Shown: piece after piece, positions 6,727 through 13,879 of the stretch
Numbering within the stretch: the first letter of the stretch is position 1
Layout of the letters: every line of letters starts with the position of its first letter
NCBI GenBank assembly: GCA_023667165.1
Contig: JAMPAO010000058.1
Coordinates: 1-16,280 of the forward strand
Length of the DNA: 16,280 nucleotides
Source of the DNA: Ruminococcus sp.
Lineage (GTDB): Bacteria > Bacillota > Clostridia > Oscillospirales > Ruminococcaceae
Direction of reading: 5' to 3'
Made by a program: the position numbers and the translations under genes
The notes under the pieces: model-generated
Seen by the model: only the letters and a program-made list of their open reading frames with translations
Told to the model about the DNA's origin: nothing
The model's database searches: none

Positions 6727-7152
6727 ATGGATCAGAATAACCTGCAAAACAGCGTTTATCAGAATGCCGCGATGGGAATTACGGCTCTCAGACAGATCAT
6801 TCCGTCAGTCAGAGATCATAATATGAAGGACATTTTGATCAAGCAGTATAACGGATATAAAAGGCAGACAGAAATTACCGCAAGACAGATGAAAGCGGAT
6901 AATCTCACACCCACATTCCCTTCTCTGGGTGCAAGAATGATGACAAAAGCGAGTATCGCACTGAAAATGAGAAGAGATCATTCCCCCTCCAATGCAGCAA
7001 AAATGCTCATTAAAGGTACAAACGCGGGAATTATTGATTTAACGGAGACGATAAATCACACGGGATGCGAGTCGCCCGAGGCAATAGCTTCGGCAAAAGA
7101 ATATCTGAAAAAAGAACAAAGCTATATTGAAAGTTTAAAGCCATATCTGTAA
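6727..7152 (+). CDS. Ferritin-like four-helix protein, possibly spore-coat related
   Basis: The 141-residue product starts at the ATG 9 nt after AAAAGG; an in-frame ATG at 6718 overlaps that ribosome site and is rejected. The product is almost wholly helical and begins M-D-Q-N-N-L-Q-N-S-V-Y-Q-N-A-A-M-G. It has four segments consistent with a four-helix bundle and ends Y-I-E-S-L-K-P-Y-L. I recall this N- and C-terminal pattern from small uncharacterised proteins of Clostridia and Bacilli with a ferritin-like fold. The paired E-x-x-H iron ligands of true ferritins are not evident, so metal oxidation is not supported. Some clostridial relatives are labelled spore coat. The nearby spoVT fits that weakly, but it is a separate transcription unit. 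Confidence 0.7.
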   Translation: MDQNNLQNSVYQNAAMGITALRQIIPSVRDHNMKDILIKQYNGYKRQTEITARQMKADNLTPTFPSLGARMMTKASIALKMRRDHSPSNAAKMLIKGTNAGIIDLTETINHTGCESPEAIASAKEYLKKEQSYIESLKPYL

Positions 7153-7171
7153 AACCGCGCTGACTGCGCAG

Positions 7172-7260
7172 GCTTATGTACTCTGCAATGGGCAGAGCCG
7201 GCATTTGACCCGAACATTTTCAGCCTTATCGTCCGAAAAATATATTACAAGGGCATAAGC
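7172..7260 (+). ncRNA. Candidate structured intergenic RNA
   Basis: After the ferritin-like gene, GCTTATG (7172-7178) pairs with CATAAGC (7254-7260) to close a domain. Inside it are a hairpin CTCTGC/GCAGAG (7181-7186 and 7192-7197, 5-nt loop) and a weaker CCTT/AAGG stem (7224-7227 and 7249-7252). The layout is a three-way junction with a central single-stranded part. It lies upstream of the terminator at 7286, so it would be part of the 3' UTR or a processed or separate small RNA. The strand is uncertain, because the pairing also works on the opposite strand. I do not recognise the class. Confidence 0.35.
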
Positions 7261-7285
7261 TGAGCATTTCTCCTATATCTCTTTA

Positions 7286-7326
7286 AAACACGGAAAGCAT
7301 TTTATTCAGCTTTCCGTGTTTCTTTT
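7286..7326 (+). terminator. Rho-independent terminator
   Basis: AAACACGGAAAGC (7286-7298) and GCTTTCCGTGTTT (7309-7321) form a 13-bp perfect stem followed by CTTTTC. It ends the unit of the ferritin-like gene. Between here and 7490 I see no clear sigma-A promoter for spoVT. CATACAAT at 7454-7461 resembles a sporulation sigma -10, but no matching -35 was found. Confidence 0.85.
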
Positions 7327-7489
7327 CGGAAAATTTTTCGTTATGCCTTTCCAATGAATATTCTTCCCCTTGTGAGAAAAACTATAATTGCAGTTAATTT
7401 GCAGGCATAGTCCCGATATAGCAGATAAATGTCAGAAAAACACGATTTTTCCGACATACAATAAGGTTAAGAAAGGATGTAAATTAAAT

Positions 7490-8038
7490 ATGAAAGCAAC
7501 GGGTATTGTAAGACGAATAGACGATCTGGGAAGAGTTGTTATCCCCAAGGAGATCCGAAGAACAATGAGAATAAGAGAGGGCGATCCGCTGGAGATATAC
7601 ACAAGCTCGGACGGCGAGGTCATCTTCAAGAAATATTCCGCGATAAATGAAATGGCTCAGTCCGCTTCTCAGGTGGCGGAGGTCATGACCAAGCTGGCAA
7701 ATTGCCCTACGGTGGTTTTCGACAGGGATCATGTGGTAGCTGTTGCGGGAGTGGGCAAAAAGGAATTTAACGAAAGACGGGTGTCGCAGGGACTTGAAGA
7801 ATTTCTCGAACACCGCAGAAATTACATCTATTCCTCTGCGGATGATGTAAAGGTATTCCCGGTAGAGGGAATAGACCGTCCCGCAATTGCGTGCACGCCA
7901 ATTCTTTCGTCGGGCGATGTTACCGGCGCGGTGGCGTTTCTTGCACCGAACGCGGGAGATGAGTCGCCCGCGACCGAGGTACAGAAAAATCTTATTCAGG
8001 CGGCTGCTCAGTTTCTCGGAAAGCAGATCGAAGAGTAA
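7490..8038 (+). CDS. spoVT: Stage V sporulation protein T (AbrB-family regulator)
   Basis: This is a DNA-binding regulator of late forespore gene expression and spore maturation in endospore formers. The 182 residues match the usual length of about 178-180. The AbrB-type swapped-hairpin DNA-binding domain fills residues 1-53 and is very typical: M-K-A-T-G-I-V-R-R-I-D-D-L-G-R-V-V-I-P-K, then E-I-R-R-T-M-R-I-R-E-G-D-P-L-E-I. Residues from about 57 to the end form the GAF-like sensor domain. The ATG start follows AGAAAGGATG with slightly long spacing; upstream in-frame codons are not conserved-looking. It is monocistronic. In Bacillus, spoVT is made under sigma-G, but I could not find a convincing sigma-G promoter here. 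Confidence 0.95.
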   Translation: MKATGIVRRIDDLGRVVIPKEIRRTMRIREGDPLEIYTSSDGEVIFKKYSAINEMAQSASQVAEVMTKLANCPTVVFDRDHVVAVAGVGKKEFNERRVSQGLEEFLEHRRNYIYSSADDVKVFPVEGIDRPAIACTPILSSGDVTGAVAFLAPNAGDESPATEVQKNLIQAAAQFLGKQIEE

Positions 8039-8083
8039 AGCGCGAATATTCTTCGGAAAGAGCTTGCGTTTTTTGCCGATTTC

Positions 8084-8130
8084 CGATATGACCGCGGCGG
8101 GACGCCGTCTGCGATCCGTCCCGAGATCGG
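8084..8130 (+). repeat. Nested inverted repeats downstream of spoVT
   Basis: CCGAT (8084-8088) and ATCGG (8126-8130) enclose CGGGAC (8097-8102) and GTCCCG (8118-8123). They form a possible stem in the GC-rich stretch after spoVT. There is no T-run, and its role is unknown. Confidence 0.4.
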
Positions 8131-8156
8131 TATTACAAAAGCTGACGTACAGCTAT

Positions 8157-8203
8157 GCCGCCGTAATATCACGGTAAAGGTGAGATTACGGCGGCTGCTG
8201 TTT
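8157..8203 (+). terminator. Long hairpin, probable terminator of spoVT
   Basis: GCCGCCGTAAT (8157-8167) pairs perfectly with ATTACGGCGGC (8185-8195), and TCAC/GTGA extends the stem inward past one mismatch. The total is about 15 bp. The following TGCTGTTTAG is a poor T-tract, so termination may be partial. Confidence 0.6.
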
Positions 8204-8239
8204 AGAGAAAGACATATATCCGTTTTACGGGTAAAAAAA

Positions 8240-8268
8240 TTGTATAATTTATGCGGTATGTATTATAT
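8240..8268 (+). promoter_or_regulatory. Promoter for the sugar ABC importer operon
   Basis: TTGTAT followed, after 17 bp, by TTATAT lies about 22-50 bp upstream of the binding-protein start. A TATAAT overlapping the TTGTAT could instead be the -10 of a slightly earlier start. No clear cre (CcpA) site was seen. Confidence 0.5.
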
Positions 8269-8289
8269 TAACAACAGGAGGTTTTTTAT

Positions 8290-9690
8290 ATGAATGTGAG
8301 ATTAAAAAAGGCTGCGTCTGTTTTTACGGCGGCTGCCATGACAGGCGCTCTCCTTACCGCCTGCGGAGGCAGGACGGAAGAGAGTACCGATGATACAAGC
8401 GATACTTCCGCTGTCGGTGGCGCAGATACTCCCGCCGACGGCGCGCCGGGAAATGACGGCGGGCTTTCGGGAACTGTAAAGGTGCTCCATCACCGCACCG
8501 ACAGAGATCAGGACGGCACTATGGCAAAGCTGACTGAGGGATTTAACGCTTTATATCCTAATGTAAAGGTTGAATATCAGTCTTTTACGAACTATGCGGA
8601 CGATGTTGCAACCATGATGCAGTCCGATAATTACGGCGACGTTGTTATGACGCCACAGGCTCTCAAGCAGTCTGATCTTCCGAACTTTTTCGCACCTTTG
8701 GGCAGCTATGACGAACTGTCGGAGAAGTATTACTGGCTTGAAAATTACAGTGTTGACGGTCAGGTATACGCCCTTCCCACAGGCGGAACGGCGTCGGGAA
8801 TACTCTATAACAAAAGAGTATGGGCGGACGCCGGTATCACAGAGCTTCCGACCACTCCCGACGAATTTCTCGATTGTCTTAGGAAAATAGCGGAGAATAC
8901 TAACGCTATCCCTTATTACACAAATTACAATGCGGGTTGGTGCATTGTACAGTGGCAGTCGTTGGTTGTCGGCGCGTCCGGCGATCCGGGATATATCAAC
9001 AACAGACTTCTTACGCAGAAAGAGGATCTTTTCTCAAACGGCAGTCCTTATGACGCGGTATACGGTACAATGTTCGATATTTATTCCGATCCTGCGCTCC
9101 ACGAGGAGGATCCCATGACCACGGACTGGGAGGGCTGCAAGCCTGCGTTTGCCCAAGGAAAGATAGCGACAATGGTTCTTGGCTCATGGGCAATAAGCCA
9201 ATTCGAAGAGGCTGCGGATCAAGTGGGCGCGGACAGGGCGGATATAGGATATATGCCTTTTCCGAACAGTATCGGCGGAAAGATATATTCCGTATCCTCC
9301 AATGACTATATGATGAGCGCAAATAAAAATTCAGCCAATCTCGACGCAGCAAAGGCGTATATTGAGTGGTTCTGTTCCGATTCAGGCTTCTCTCAGAACG
9401 AGGGAGAGATATCGGGACTTAAGGGCGCACCGATGCCCTCCACACTTTCTTCATTTGAAGAGCTGGGCGTTGAACTTTTTGTTGAGGATCCCACTCCGGA
9501 CGAGCTGATAGGCAAGTTTGACGAGATAGCAAAATCATCCGAGGTCGATCCCTGGGGCGACGCTTCCACAAATTTCAAGTTCAGAATGGCTGAGGCGGCT
9601 TTCGACGGCAAGGGCAGAGATGAATATGACAAGATCCGCGCCGACGTGAACGCGGCATGGGCGGCTTCAAGAGATAAGATACTCGGTTGA
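8290..9690 (+). CDS. Sugar ABC transporter substrate-binding lipoprotein (family 1)
   Basis: This extracellular solute-binding protein delivers a sugar or oligosaccharide to the two permeases encoded next. The 466-residue product starts after AGGAGG. It has a lipoprotein signal peptide with lipobox L-L-T-A-C and lipidated C25, then an acidic S/T/D/G linker to about residue 60. The family-1 fold follows: V-K-V-L-H-H-R-T, F-N-A-L-Y-P-N-V-K-V-E-Y, and D-G-Q-V-Y-A-L-P-T-G-G-T with L-Y-N-K-R-V-W in the central part. G-K-I-A-T-M-V-L-G-S-W-A and the aromatic residues of the binding cleft come later. Length and order are standard. The substrate cannot be read from the sequence, but carbohydrate is the family rule. 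No glycosidase or regulator is encoded beside it. Confidence 0.93.
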   Translation: MNVRLKKAASVFTAAAMTGALLTACGGRTEESTDDTSDTSAVGGADTPADGAPGNDGGLSGTVKVLHHRTDRDQDGTMAKLTEGFNALYPNVKVEYQSFTNYADDVATMMQSDNYGDVVMTPQALKQSDLPNFFAPLGSYDELSEKYYWLENYSVDGQVYALPTGGTASGILYNKRVWADAGITELPTTPDEFLDCLRKIAENTNAIPYYTNYNAGWCIVQWQSLVVGASGDPGYINNRLLTQKEDLFSNGSPYDAVYGTMFDIYSDPALHEEDPMTTDWEGCKPAFAQGKIATMVLGSWAISQFEEAADQVGADRADIGYMPFPNSIGGKIYSVSSNDYMMSANKNSANLDAAKAYIEWFCSDSGFSQNEGEISGLKGAPMPSTLSSFEELGVELFVEDPTPDELIGKFDEIAKSSEVDPWGDASTNFKFRMAEAAFDGKGRDEYDKIRADVNAAWAASRDKILG

Positions 9691-9717
9691 CGGATATTTT
9701 AATTATTCCGTGCACTG

Positions 9718-9753
9718 ACGGATATGACGGAGATCACGGTCTGTCATATCCGT
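9718..9753 (+). promoter_or_regulatory. Intergenic hairpin inside the ABC operon
   Basis: ACGGATATGAC (9718-9728) and GTCATATCCGT (9743-9753) form an 11-bp perfect stem with a 14-nt loop between the binding-protein and permease genes. No T-run follows. Such hairpins typically stabilise the upstream mRNA end or partly stop transcription, so that the binding protein is made in excess over the permeases. Confidence 0.65.
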
Positions 9754-9792
9754 GCAGGGCATTTCAAATTTGCAGGAATGAGGGGCGTTTTG

Positions 9793-10713
9793 ATGAAAAA
9801 TAGCAAACAAGGTCATACAGGCGGCAGCCGGCTGAGCAGATCGTATACGGAAAAAATGATCACCGTATGCCTGTTCCTTCTTATTCCCACTGTTCTTTTG
9901 TTCGTTTTCACATATATCCCCGCTGCGGAAATGATAAAATACAGTTTTGAGGAAAGAGATCAGTTCGGAGTAAATGTCAGAAACGTGGGAATTAATAATT
10001 ACAAGACCGTATTTACAACGCCCGAATATTTTGCGGCGTTCAAAAACAGCATTTATTATTTATTCGGTTCGTTTATTCAGCTCGGACTTGCGCTTTTTCT
10101 TGCTACCATACTTTGCTCAAAGATCCGTTTTTCAAATTTCTTCAAGGGCGTGCTTTTTTTCCCTTATATGATAAATACCGTTGCGGTGGCTCTTATATTC
10201 CGCAGATTTTTTCAGAAAGGCGACGGCGTCACCAATACGGACGGTACGCTTAACTCGATAATATCTCTTTTCGGAGGAGATCCCGTAAAATTTCTGTCCA
10301 CGGAGGGACTTGTAAATATTTGTCTGGTATTTGTATCGATATGGCGTTATATCGGTTTTGATCTGGTAATGTTCATAGGCGCGATACAGTCGGTATCTCC
10401 GGATATTTACGAGGCTGCCGATCTGGACGGAGCAAACCGTTTTCAAATATTCAGATATATTATCGCACCAAGTATTCGTCCTATAATTCTGCTTCAGATG
10501 ATACTGGCGGTAAAGGGCGCCATCAGCGTTTACGAAATTCCCTTTATCATTACGGGGGGACGCTTCGGGTCAAGCACCTTCGTTATACAGACTACGGAAA
10601 CGGCGTTTAAGTTCCAAAAGGTAGGACTTGCCTCGGCAATGGCTGTGGTGCTGTTTTTGATAATAGTAGTCGTTACGGTGATACAGAAACTGATATTCAA
10701 GGAGGAAAAATGA
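9793..10713 (+). CDS. Sugar ABC transporter permease, MalF/UgpA type
   Basis: This is the inner-membrane subunit of a carbohydrate importer. The 306-residue product starts at the ATG 8-9 nt after AGGGG; an earlier in-frame ATG at 9724 lies inside the intergenic hairpin and has no ribosome site. Six hydrophobic segments are visible, the first at about 22-44. The cytoplasmic EAA loop that docks the ATPase reads E-A-A-D-L-D-G-A-N-R-F-Q-I-F, through I-A-P at 225-227. Its stop is separated by one base from the start of the second permease, so the two are co-translated. No ATPase gene follows, as is common in clostridial sugar importers that use a shared MsmX/MsmK-like ATPase. Confidence 0.93.
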   Translation: MKNSKQGHTGGSRLSRSYTEKMITVCLFLLIPTVLLFVFTYIPAAEMIKYSFEERDQFGVNVRNVGINNYKTVFTTPEYFAAFKNSIYYLFGSFIQLGLALFLATILCSKIRFSNFFKGVLFFPYMINTVAVALIFRRFFQKGDGVTNTDGTLNSIISLFGGDPVKFLSTEGLVNICLVFVSIWRYIGFDLVMFIGAIQSVSPDIYEAADLDGANRFQIFRYIIAPSIRPIILLQMILAVKGAISVYEIPFIITGGRFGSSTFVIQTTETAFKFQKVGLASAMAVVLFLIIVVVTVIQKLIFKEEK

Positions 10714-10714
10714 G

Positions 10715-11578
10715 ATGAACGGGACGGCAAAAAGCTCCGCTGACAGCGGAAATTTTTCGGCGGGCGTTTTTAATTTTCTCAAATATACGATACTTGTGAT
10801 CGCCTGCCTTGCGGTGTTTATCCCCTTGATAGTTGTATTTTTGGGATCGCTGAAAAACAATACCGAATTTCTTTCCTCAAACGTTTTTGCGCTTCCCTCT
10901 TCCGTGGAATGGGAAAATTACAGAACGGCGTTTATTGACGGAAAGGTGCTGCTGGGACTTAAAAATACGGCGATAATAATTATTATTTCCTGCACGGGTA
11001 CGATCATAACCGGTACTATGACGGCGTATGTTCTTCAAAGGTTCAACACTCTGTTCGGAAAGATCCTGAAAGCAGCATTCCTTTTGGCTACGCTGTTTCC
11101 CTCCATATCCATGCAGGTAACGGTATACCGCATAATGAACTCACTGGGATTGGTGGGAAAAATGGCTGCGCCGATAATTTTATATATCGGCACAGATATT
11201 ATTTCGATCTATATATTCATTCAGTTCCTTTCCAATATCTCATATTCTCTGGACGAGAGCGCGATCATTGACGGGGCGAATTATTTTACCGTTTATTTCA
11301 GGATAATACTTCCTCTTCTTAAACCCGCCATTGCCACCGTGCTTATTATCAAGGTCATTTCCATATACAATGACTTCTACACTCCTCAGCTTTATATGCC
11401 CTCGGATGAACTTGCGGTGGTGTCCACTTCATTGTACAGATTTATGGGACCTTACGGGGCGAAATGGGAGATAATTTTTGCGGGTATCGTTATTTGCATA
11501 ATACCTACCCTTATCATTTTCCTGTCGCTGCAAAAGCAGATATATGCGGGACTGGTAAACGGCTCGGTAAAGGAATGA
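10715..11578 (+). CDS. Sugar ABC transporter permease, MalG/UgpE type
   Basis: This is the second membrane subunit of the same importer and forms the heterodimeric channel with the preceding permease. The 287-residue product starts at the ATG 9 nt after GGAGG, a site inside the end of the upstream gene. Six membrane segments are visible, and the EAA loop reads D-E-S-A-I-I-D-G-A-N-Y-F, ending L-P at 199-200. The C-terminus (Q-K-Q-I-Y-A-G-L-V-N-G-S-V-K) is typical of this subunit, where G-x-x-x-G-A-V-K is usual. It is the last gene of the operon, followed after 2 bases by a strong terminator. Confidence 0.93.
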   Translation: MNGTAKSSADSGNFSAGVFNFLKYTILVIACLAVFIPLIVVFLGSLKNNTEFLSSNVFALPSSVEWENYRTAFIDGKVLLGLKNTAIIIIISCTGTIITGTMTAYVLQRFNTLFGKILKAAFLLATLFPSISMQVTVYRIMNSLGLVGKMAAPIILYIGTDIISIYIFIQFLSNISYSLDESAIIDGANYFTVYFRIILPLLKPAIATVLIIKVISIYNDFYTPQLYMPSDELAVVSTSLYRFMGPYGAKWEIIFAGIVICIIPTLIIFLSLQKQIYAGLVNGSVKE

Positions 11579-11580
11579 TC

Positions 11581-11610
11581 AAAAAGGCTGCCTCCTCGGG
11601 CAGCCTTTTT
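11581..11610. terminator. Bidirectional terminator shared by convergent genes
   Basis: AAAAAGGCTGCC (11581-11592) and GGCAGCCTTTTT (11599-11610) are exact complements with a 6-nt loop. It lies between the permease stop at 11578 (+) and the phosphatase stop at 11610-11612 (-), and the two genes converge on it. Confidence 0.93.
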
Positions 11611-12071
11611 CAGGTAATATTTGATCTTATATATTTCATCAGACCCTTGCAGCCGTCGTATATATCGGAATAGGCGGTGTCAAAGCGCCCTGTGTACCAC
11701 GGATCGGAAATATCTCCGTTTCTTCCCGCAAATTCAAGAAGCTTATGTATTTTACCCTGCGGGTCGTCCGGGAAAATACGCTTGATATTGCGGAGATTGC
11801 TGCCGTCCATAAGGGCGAAGAGATCGAAATCGTCATAGTCCTCGGGACGAAGAGTCTGCGCATATTTTCCTCCGCATTTTATCCCATGGCGGGCAAGCTC
11901 GGCTTTGGCGGGAGGATATACGGGATTGCCCGTTTCTTCGGTGCTTGTTGCTCTCGATTCCACATAAACGCTGCTTTCAAGATTTTCTTTCAGCAGCATA
12001 TCTTTCATAATAAATTCCGCCATGGGACTGCGGCAGATGTTGCCGTGGCATACGAACATTATTTTTATCAT
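11610..12071 (-). CDS. Low-molecular-weight protein tyrosine phosphatase
   Basis: This cytoplasmic phosphatase hydrolyses phosphotyrosine, and in Firmicutes often phosphoarginine or regulators of polysaccharide synthesis. The 153-residue product, the usual length, starts at an ATG after GAAAGGGAAA. The catalytic P-loop lies at the N-terminus: V-C-H-G-N-I-C-R-S, with nucleophile C8 and phosphate-binding R14. The general-acid loop D-P-W-Y-T-G has D123. The family features S-R-A-T-S-T-E-E-T-G-N (39-49) and a C-terminal helix are present. All key residues are intact. No tyrosine kinase or exopolysaccharide gene is nearby, so its substrate is open. Confidence 0.95.
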   Translation of the reverse strand: MIKIMFVCHGNICRSPMAEFIMKDMLLKENLESSVYVESRATSTEETGNPVYPPAKAELARHGIKCGGKYAQTLRPEDYDDFDLFALMDGSNLRNIKRIFPDDPQGKIHKLLEFAGRNGDISDPWYTGRFDTAYSDIYDGCKGLMKYIRSNIT

Positions 12072-12092
12072 CGCGGTTTCCCTTTCTGTTTT

Positions 12093-12248
12093 TTATACAA
12101 AAAATGCGAATAAGTATATAACTGTCATACCAACAGAACAGAATGCAAACACTGCCGTCAATACGCCGTAAGTCAGAACTGTATTTTTACATGATGTTCT
12201 GAAAAGGCGAATAATTTCGGATCGCTTTCGGGAAATATAACGGTTACT
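12093..12248 (-). pseudogene. Possible remnant of a membrane protein C-terminus
   Basis: The stretch 12072-12581 holds no confident gene. On the minus strand, the frame from 12248 to the TAA at 12095-12093 is open for 51 codons. It starts after a stop and has no start codon. It ends with a clear membrane-like helix (V-L-T-Y-G-V-L-T-A-V-F-A-F-C-S-V-G-M) 21 bases before the phosphatase start. Upstream on the same strand, two other frames give protein-like fragments (for example D-K-V-T-V-I-F-P-E-S-D-P-K-L-F near 12210, and an H-Y-F-P-G-N-R-Y segment near 12310). This is the pattern expected of a decayed gene with frame slips. Chance open frames remain possible. Confidence 0.3.
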
Positions 12249-12581
12249 TTATCGATTTTATCTATGCTGAAATCGCATGCGCAGATCATTTTACCGCGTA
12301 CCTGTTTCCGGGGAAATAATGTTCGTTCGCTATGCCGGACGCATGGGTTATCTCCGCAGGGTATCGGATACAAGCATTTGACTTGACAGCACGGAGAAAC
12401 CGAAGTACATATTTCAAGCAGTATGCATTTTTCGCTCGGAGCAGCACACACGGATACACAGTATGTTTTATTATATGGTTATCCCTTTTTTTAATTGCTT
12501 TGCGTGTATCTGTCAGCTTTTCGGCTTGAAATTGGTATGGGTTCAAAAAATTGCTTATTTTATCTTTTCCGCAAGTTGAAA

Positions 12582-13034
12582 TTACGGTAATGCACTCCTT
12601 ACAAAAAGCCGGTCGACCGTGCCGTATACAGTTTCATAATCGCCCAATCCGGTGAATCCGTATTTTTCGTAAAGCCCCGTTTCTCCGCTCAATATGTATA
12701 CTTTTTCATATCCCAGCGAATTTGCATAGGCTGCCGCCGCATTTACCAGCTTTTCCGACAGTCTTTTGCCGCGATATTTTTCATCGACAAATACAAAGCC
12801 GACGAAAGGGGTATATTCATATTTTGAGGGTAGCTCGTCCTTTTCGGCAAGGGTGCAAAATCCTGCCGCTTTTCCGTCAACGCAGGCGGCAAACACTCTT
12901 TCCCATTGGGCGAAATCGTTGTTTTTCATCATTTCGGCTAATTTGGGTCCCGCTCTCCAAGAGCATTTTTCGGCAAGGGAAACAGTTTCGTTCCAAAAGC
13001 GATGACCTTGGGTCATTGAATATATCTCCGTCAT
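12582..13034 (-). CDS. GNAT-family N-acetyltransferase
   Basis: This is an acetyl-CoA-dependent acyltransferase acting on a small molecule or protein amine, in the cytoplasm. The 150-residue product starts at the ATG (M-T-E-I-Y-S-M) 8 nt after TAGGAG. An in-frame ATG 21 bases earlier lies within the ribosome site region and is less likely. The acetyl-CoA-binding motif A is V-F-V-D-E-K-Y-R-G-K-R-L-S-E-K-L (81-96), with the R-G-K-R-L pyrophosphate loop. The late motif L-Y-E-K-Y-G-F (121-127) is typical of the family's C-terminal half. The substrate is unknown. It has its own strong promoter, which resembles that of the next gene. Confidence 0.9.
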   Translation of the reverse strand: MTEIYSMTQGHRFWNETVSLAEKCSWRAGPKLAEMMKNNDFAQWERVFAACVDGKAAGFCTLAEKDELPSKYEYTPFVGFVFVDEKYRGKRLSEKLVNAAAAYANSLGYEKVYILSGETGLYEKYGFTGLGDYETVYGTVDRLFVRSALP

Positions 13035-13071
13035 ATATTTTCTCCTAAATTTCAATTTGCCAACCGTCCGG

Positions 13072-13109
13072 CATATTTATATTATAAATGAAAGGATCCG
13101 AAAAGTCAA
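13072..13109 (-). promoter_or_regulatory. Promoter with palindromic -10 region for the acetyltransferase gene
   Basis: On the minus strand, TTGACT (13109-13104), a 17-bp spacer and TATAAT (13086-13081). The -10 lies inside the 15-bp palindrome ATTTATA-A-TATAAAT (13075-13089). An 18-bp block (13072-13089) is identical to one in the promoter at 13764-13802. Confidence 0.8.
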
Positions 13110-13157
13110 TAAGCACAGAATAATTTCAAAATAAAAAAGCAGTTCCCCGCGAGATAT

Positions 13158-13649
13158 TTATGATTTTTGAGAAAGGAAGCTGTCGGCTTCGCTTCTGTTC
13201 TTAAAAATCATAATGCGTTTGTGAGAATATCTGCGCAGCAGCTCCGTCACCGCAGGTCTGCTTTCGGAATTGTAATTATTGATAAATTTCATAAATTCAT
13301 CATCTTCATCATCGAGGGCGGTAAACGGCATATCTGTCCGCTCTCTGCCCTTTCTTGCTTTAACGCCGTCTATGCAGATATCCGTCGGATAATCAAGGAA
13401 AAAGACCGTATCGCAGGCTCGTATCCGCAGCTCCATAGTTGAGAGATAATTTCCGTCAATTATCCAGGCGTCTTTATTCAGCGTTTCTTTCAGCCGTTCC
13501 ATAAAATCGGATCTCGGTATTTTTTTTCCGTCGGTATTCCAACGTATCATATCCAAATGGTAAAGCGGCAGTCCGGTAATATCGTGCAGCTTTTTTGAAA
13601 ACGTACTTTTCCCGCTGCCGGGGCAGCCGATAACTATAACCTTTTGCAT
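13158..13649 (-). CDS. P-loop NTPase, adenylate-kinase-like (topology-modulation-protein type)
   Basis: This is a small nucleotide-binding protein of the group often annotated as DNA topology modulation protein FlaR or adenylate kinase-like, for which no firm reaction is known. The 163-residue product starts at the ATG 9 nt after GGAGG; a TTG two codons earlier is too close to that site. The Walker A is G-C-P-G-S-G-K-S-T (8-16) with K14. Group markers H-L-D-M-I-R-W (31-37), W-I-I-D-G-N-Y (62-68) and F-F-L-D-Y-P-T (83-89) are all present. The last third (K-G-R-E-R-T-D-M-P) carries the basic residues expected at the phosphate-transfer lid. Phosphorylation of a small molecule is inferred. A T-run follows the stop, but I see no strong stem. 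Confidence 0.88.
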   Translation of the reverse strand: MQKVIVIGCPGSGKSTFSKKLHDITGLPLYHLDMIRWNTDGKKIPRSDFMERLKETLNKDAWIIDGNYLSTMELRIRACDTVFFLDYPTDICIDGVKARKGRERTDMPFTALDDEDDEFMKFINNYNSESRPAVTELLRRYSHKRIMIFKNRSEADSFLSQKS

Positions 13650-13763
13650 TTTCAACTCCTCCTTTAATCACAGCTTCTCGATTTTTGCTTTAAAAGAAAA
13701 ATAATAAAGGCTATAAACGCTATGAACCTCCGTAAACCGAAATTTACCTGCCGCTCGGCATGA

Positions 13764-13802
13764 CATATTTATATTATAAATCAAATTTCGGGAAAAATCA
13801 AC
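13764..13802 (-). promoter_or_regulatory. Promoter with palindromic -10 region for the P-loop NTPase gene
   Basis: On the minus strand, TTGATT, a 17-bp spacer and TATAAT (13778-13773). The -10 sits inside the same ATTTATA-A-TATAAAT palindrome (13767-13781) as the acetyltransferase promoter. The leader to the start at 13649 is about 115 nt. It contains an extra GGAGG-like site near 13725 with no good start codon behind it. Confidence 0.78.
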
Positions 13803-13813
13803 ATATTTTTTTC

Positions 13814-13844
13814 AAAAAAGACGGGCGGAAAAGTTCCTGCCCGT
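13814..13844 (-). terminator. Rho-independent terminator
   Basis: Read on the minus strand, ACGGGC and GCCCGT enclose a GGAA/TTCC extension with one bulged A, followed by CTTTTTT. It lies 36 bases after the stop of the secreted-protein gene and just before the P-loop NTPase promoter. Confidence 0.88.
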
Positions 13845-13879
13845 TAATAGGTTATTGCTGTTAGGTATATAGGGAGAAG

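Noticed and set aside
7404..7461. Sigma-G promoter for spoVT
   Set aside because: A CATACAAT -10-like box exists, but no GHATR-like -35 is found 17-18 bp upstream, so the claim is not supported.
7887..8177. A 96-residue arginine-rich plus-strand frame overlapping the end of spoVT
   Set aside because: It overlaps a firmly identified gene in another frame, has no ribosome site, and its arginine-rich composition is typical of a GC-biased shadow frame.
13653..13766. Possible short peptide (33 codons from the ATG in the P-loop NTPase leader)
   Set aside because: The ATG lies only about 7 bases after the -10 box, with no ribosome site in the transcript, and the peptide looks random.
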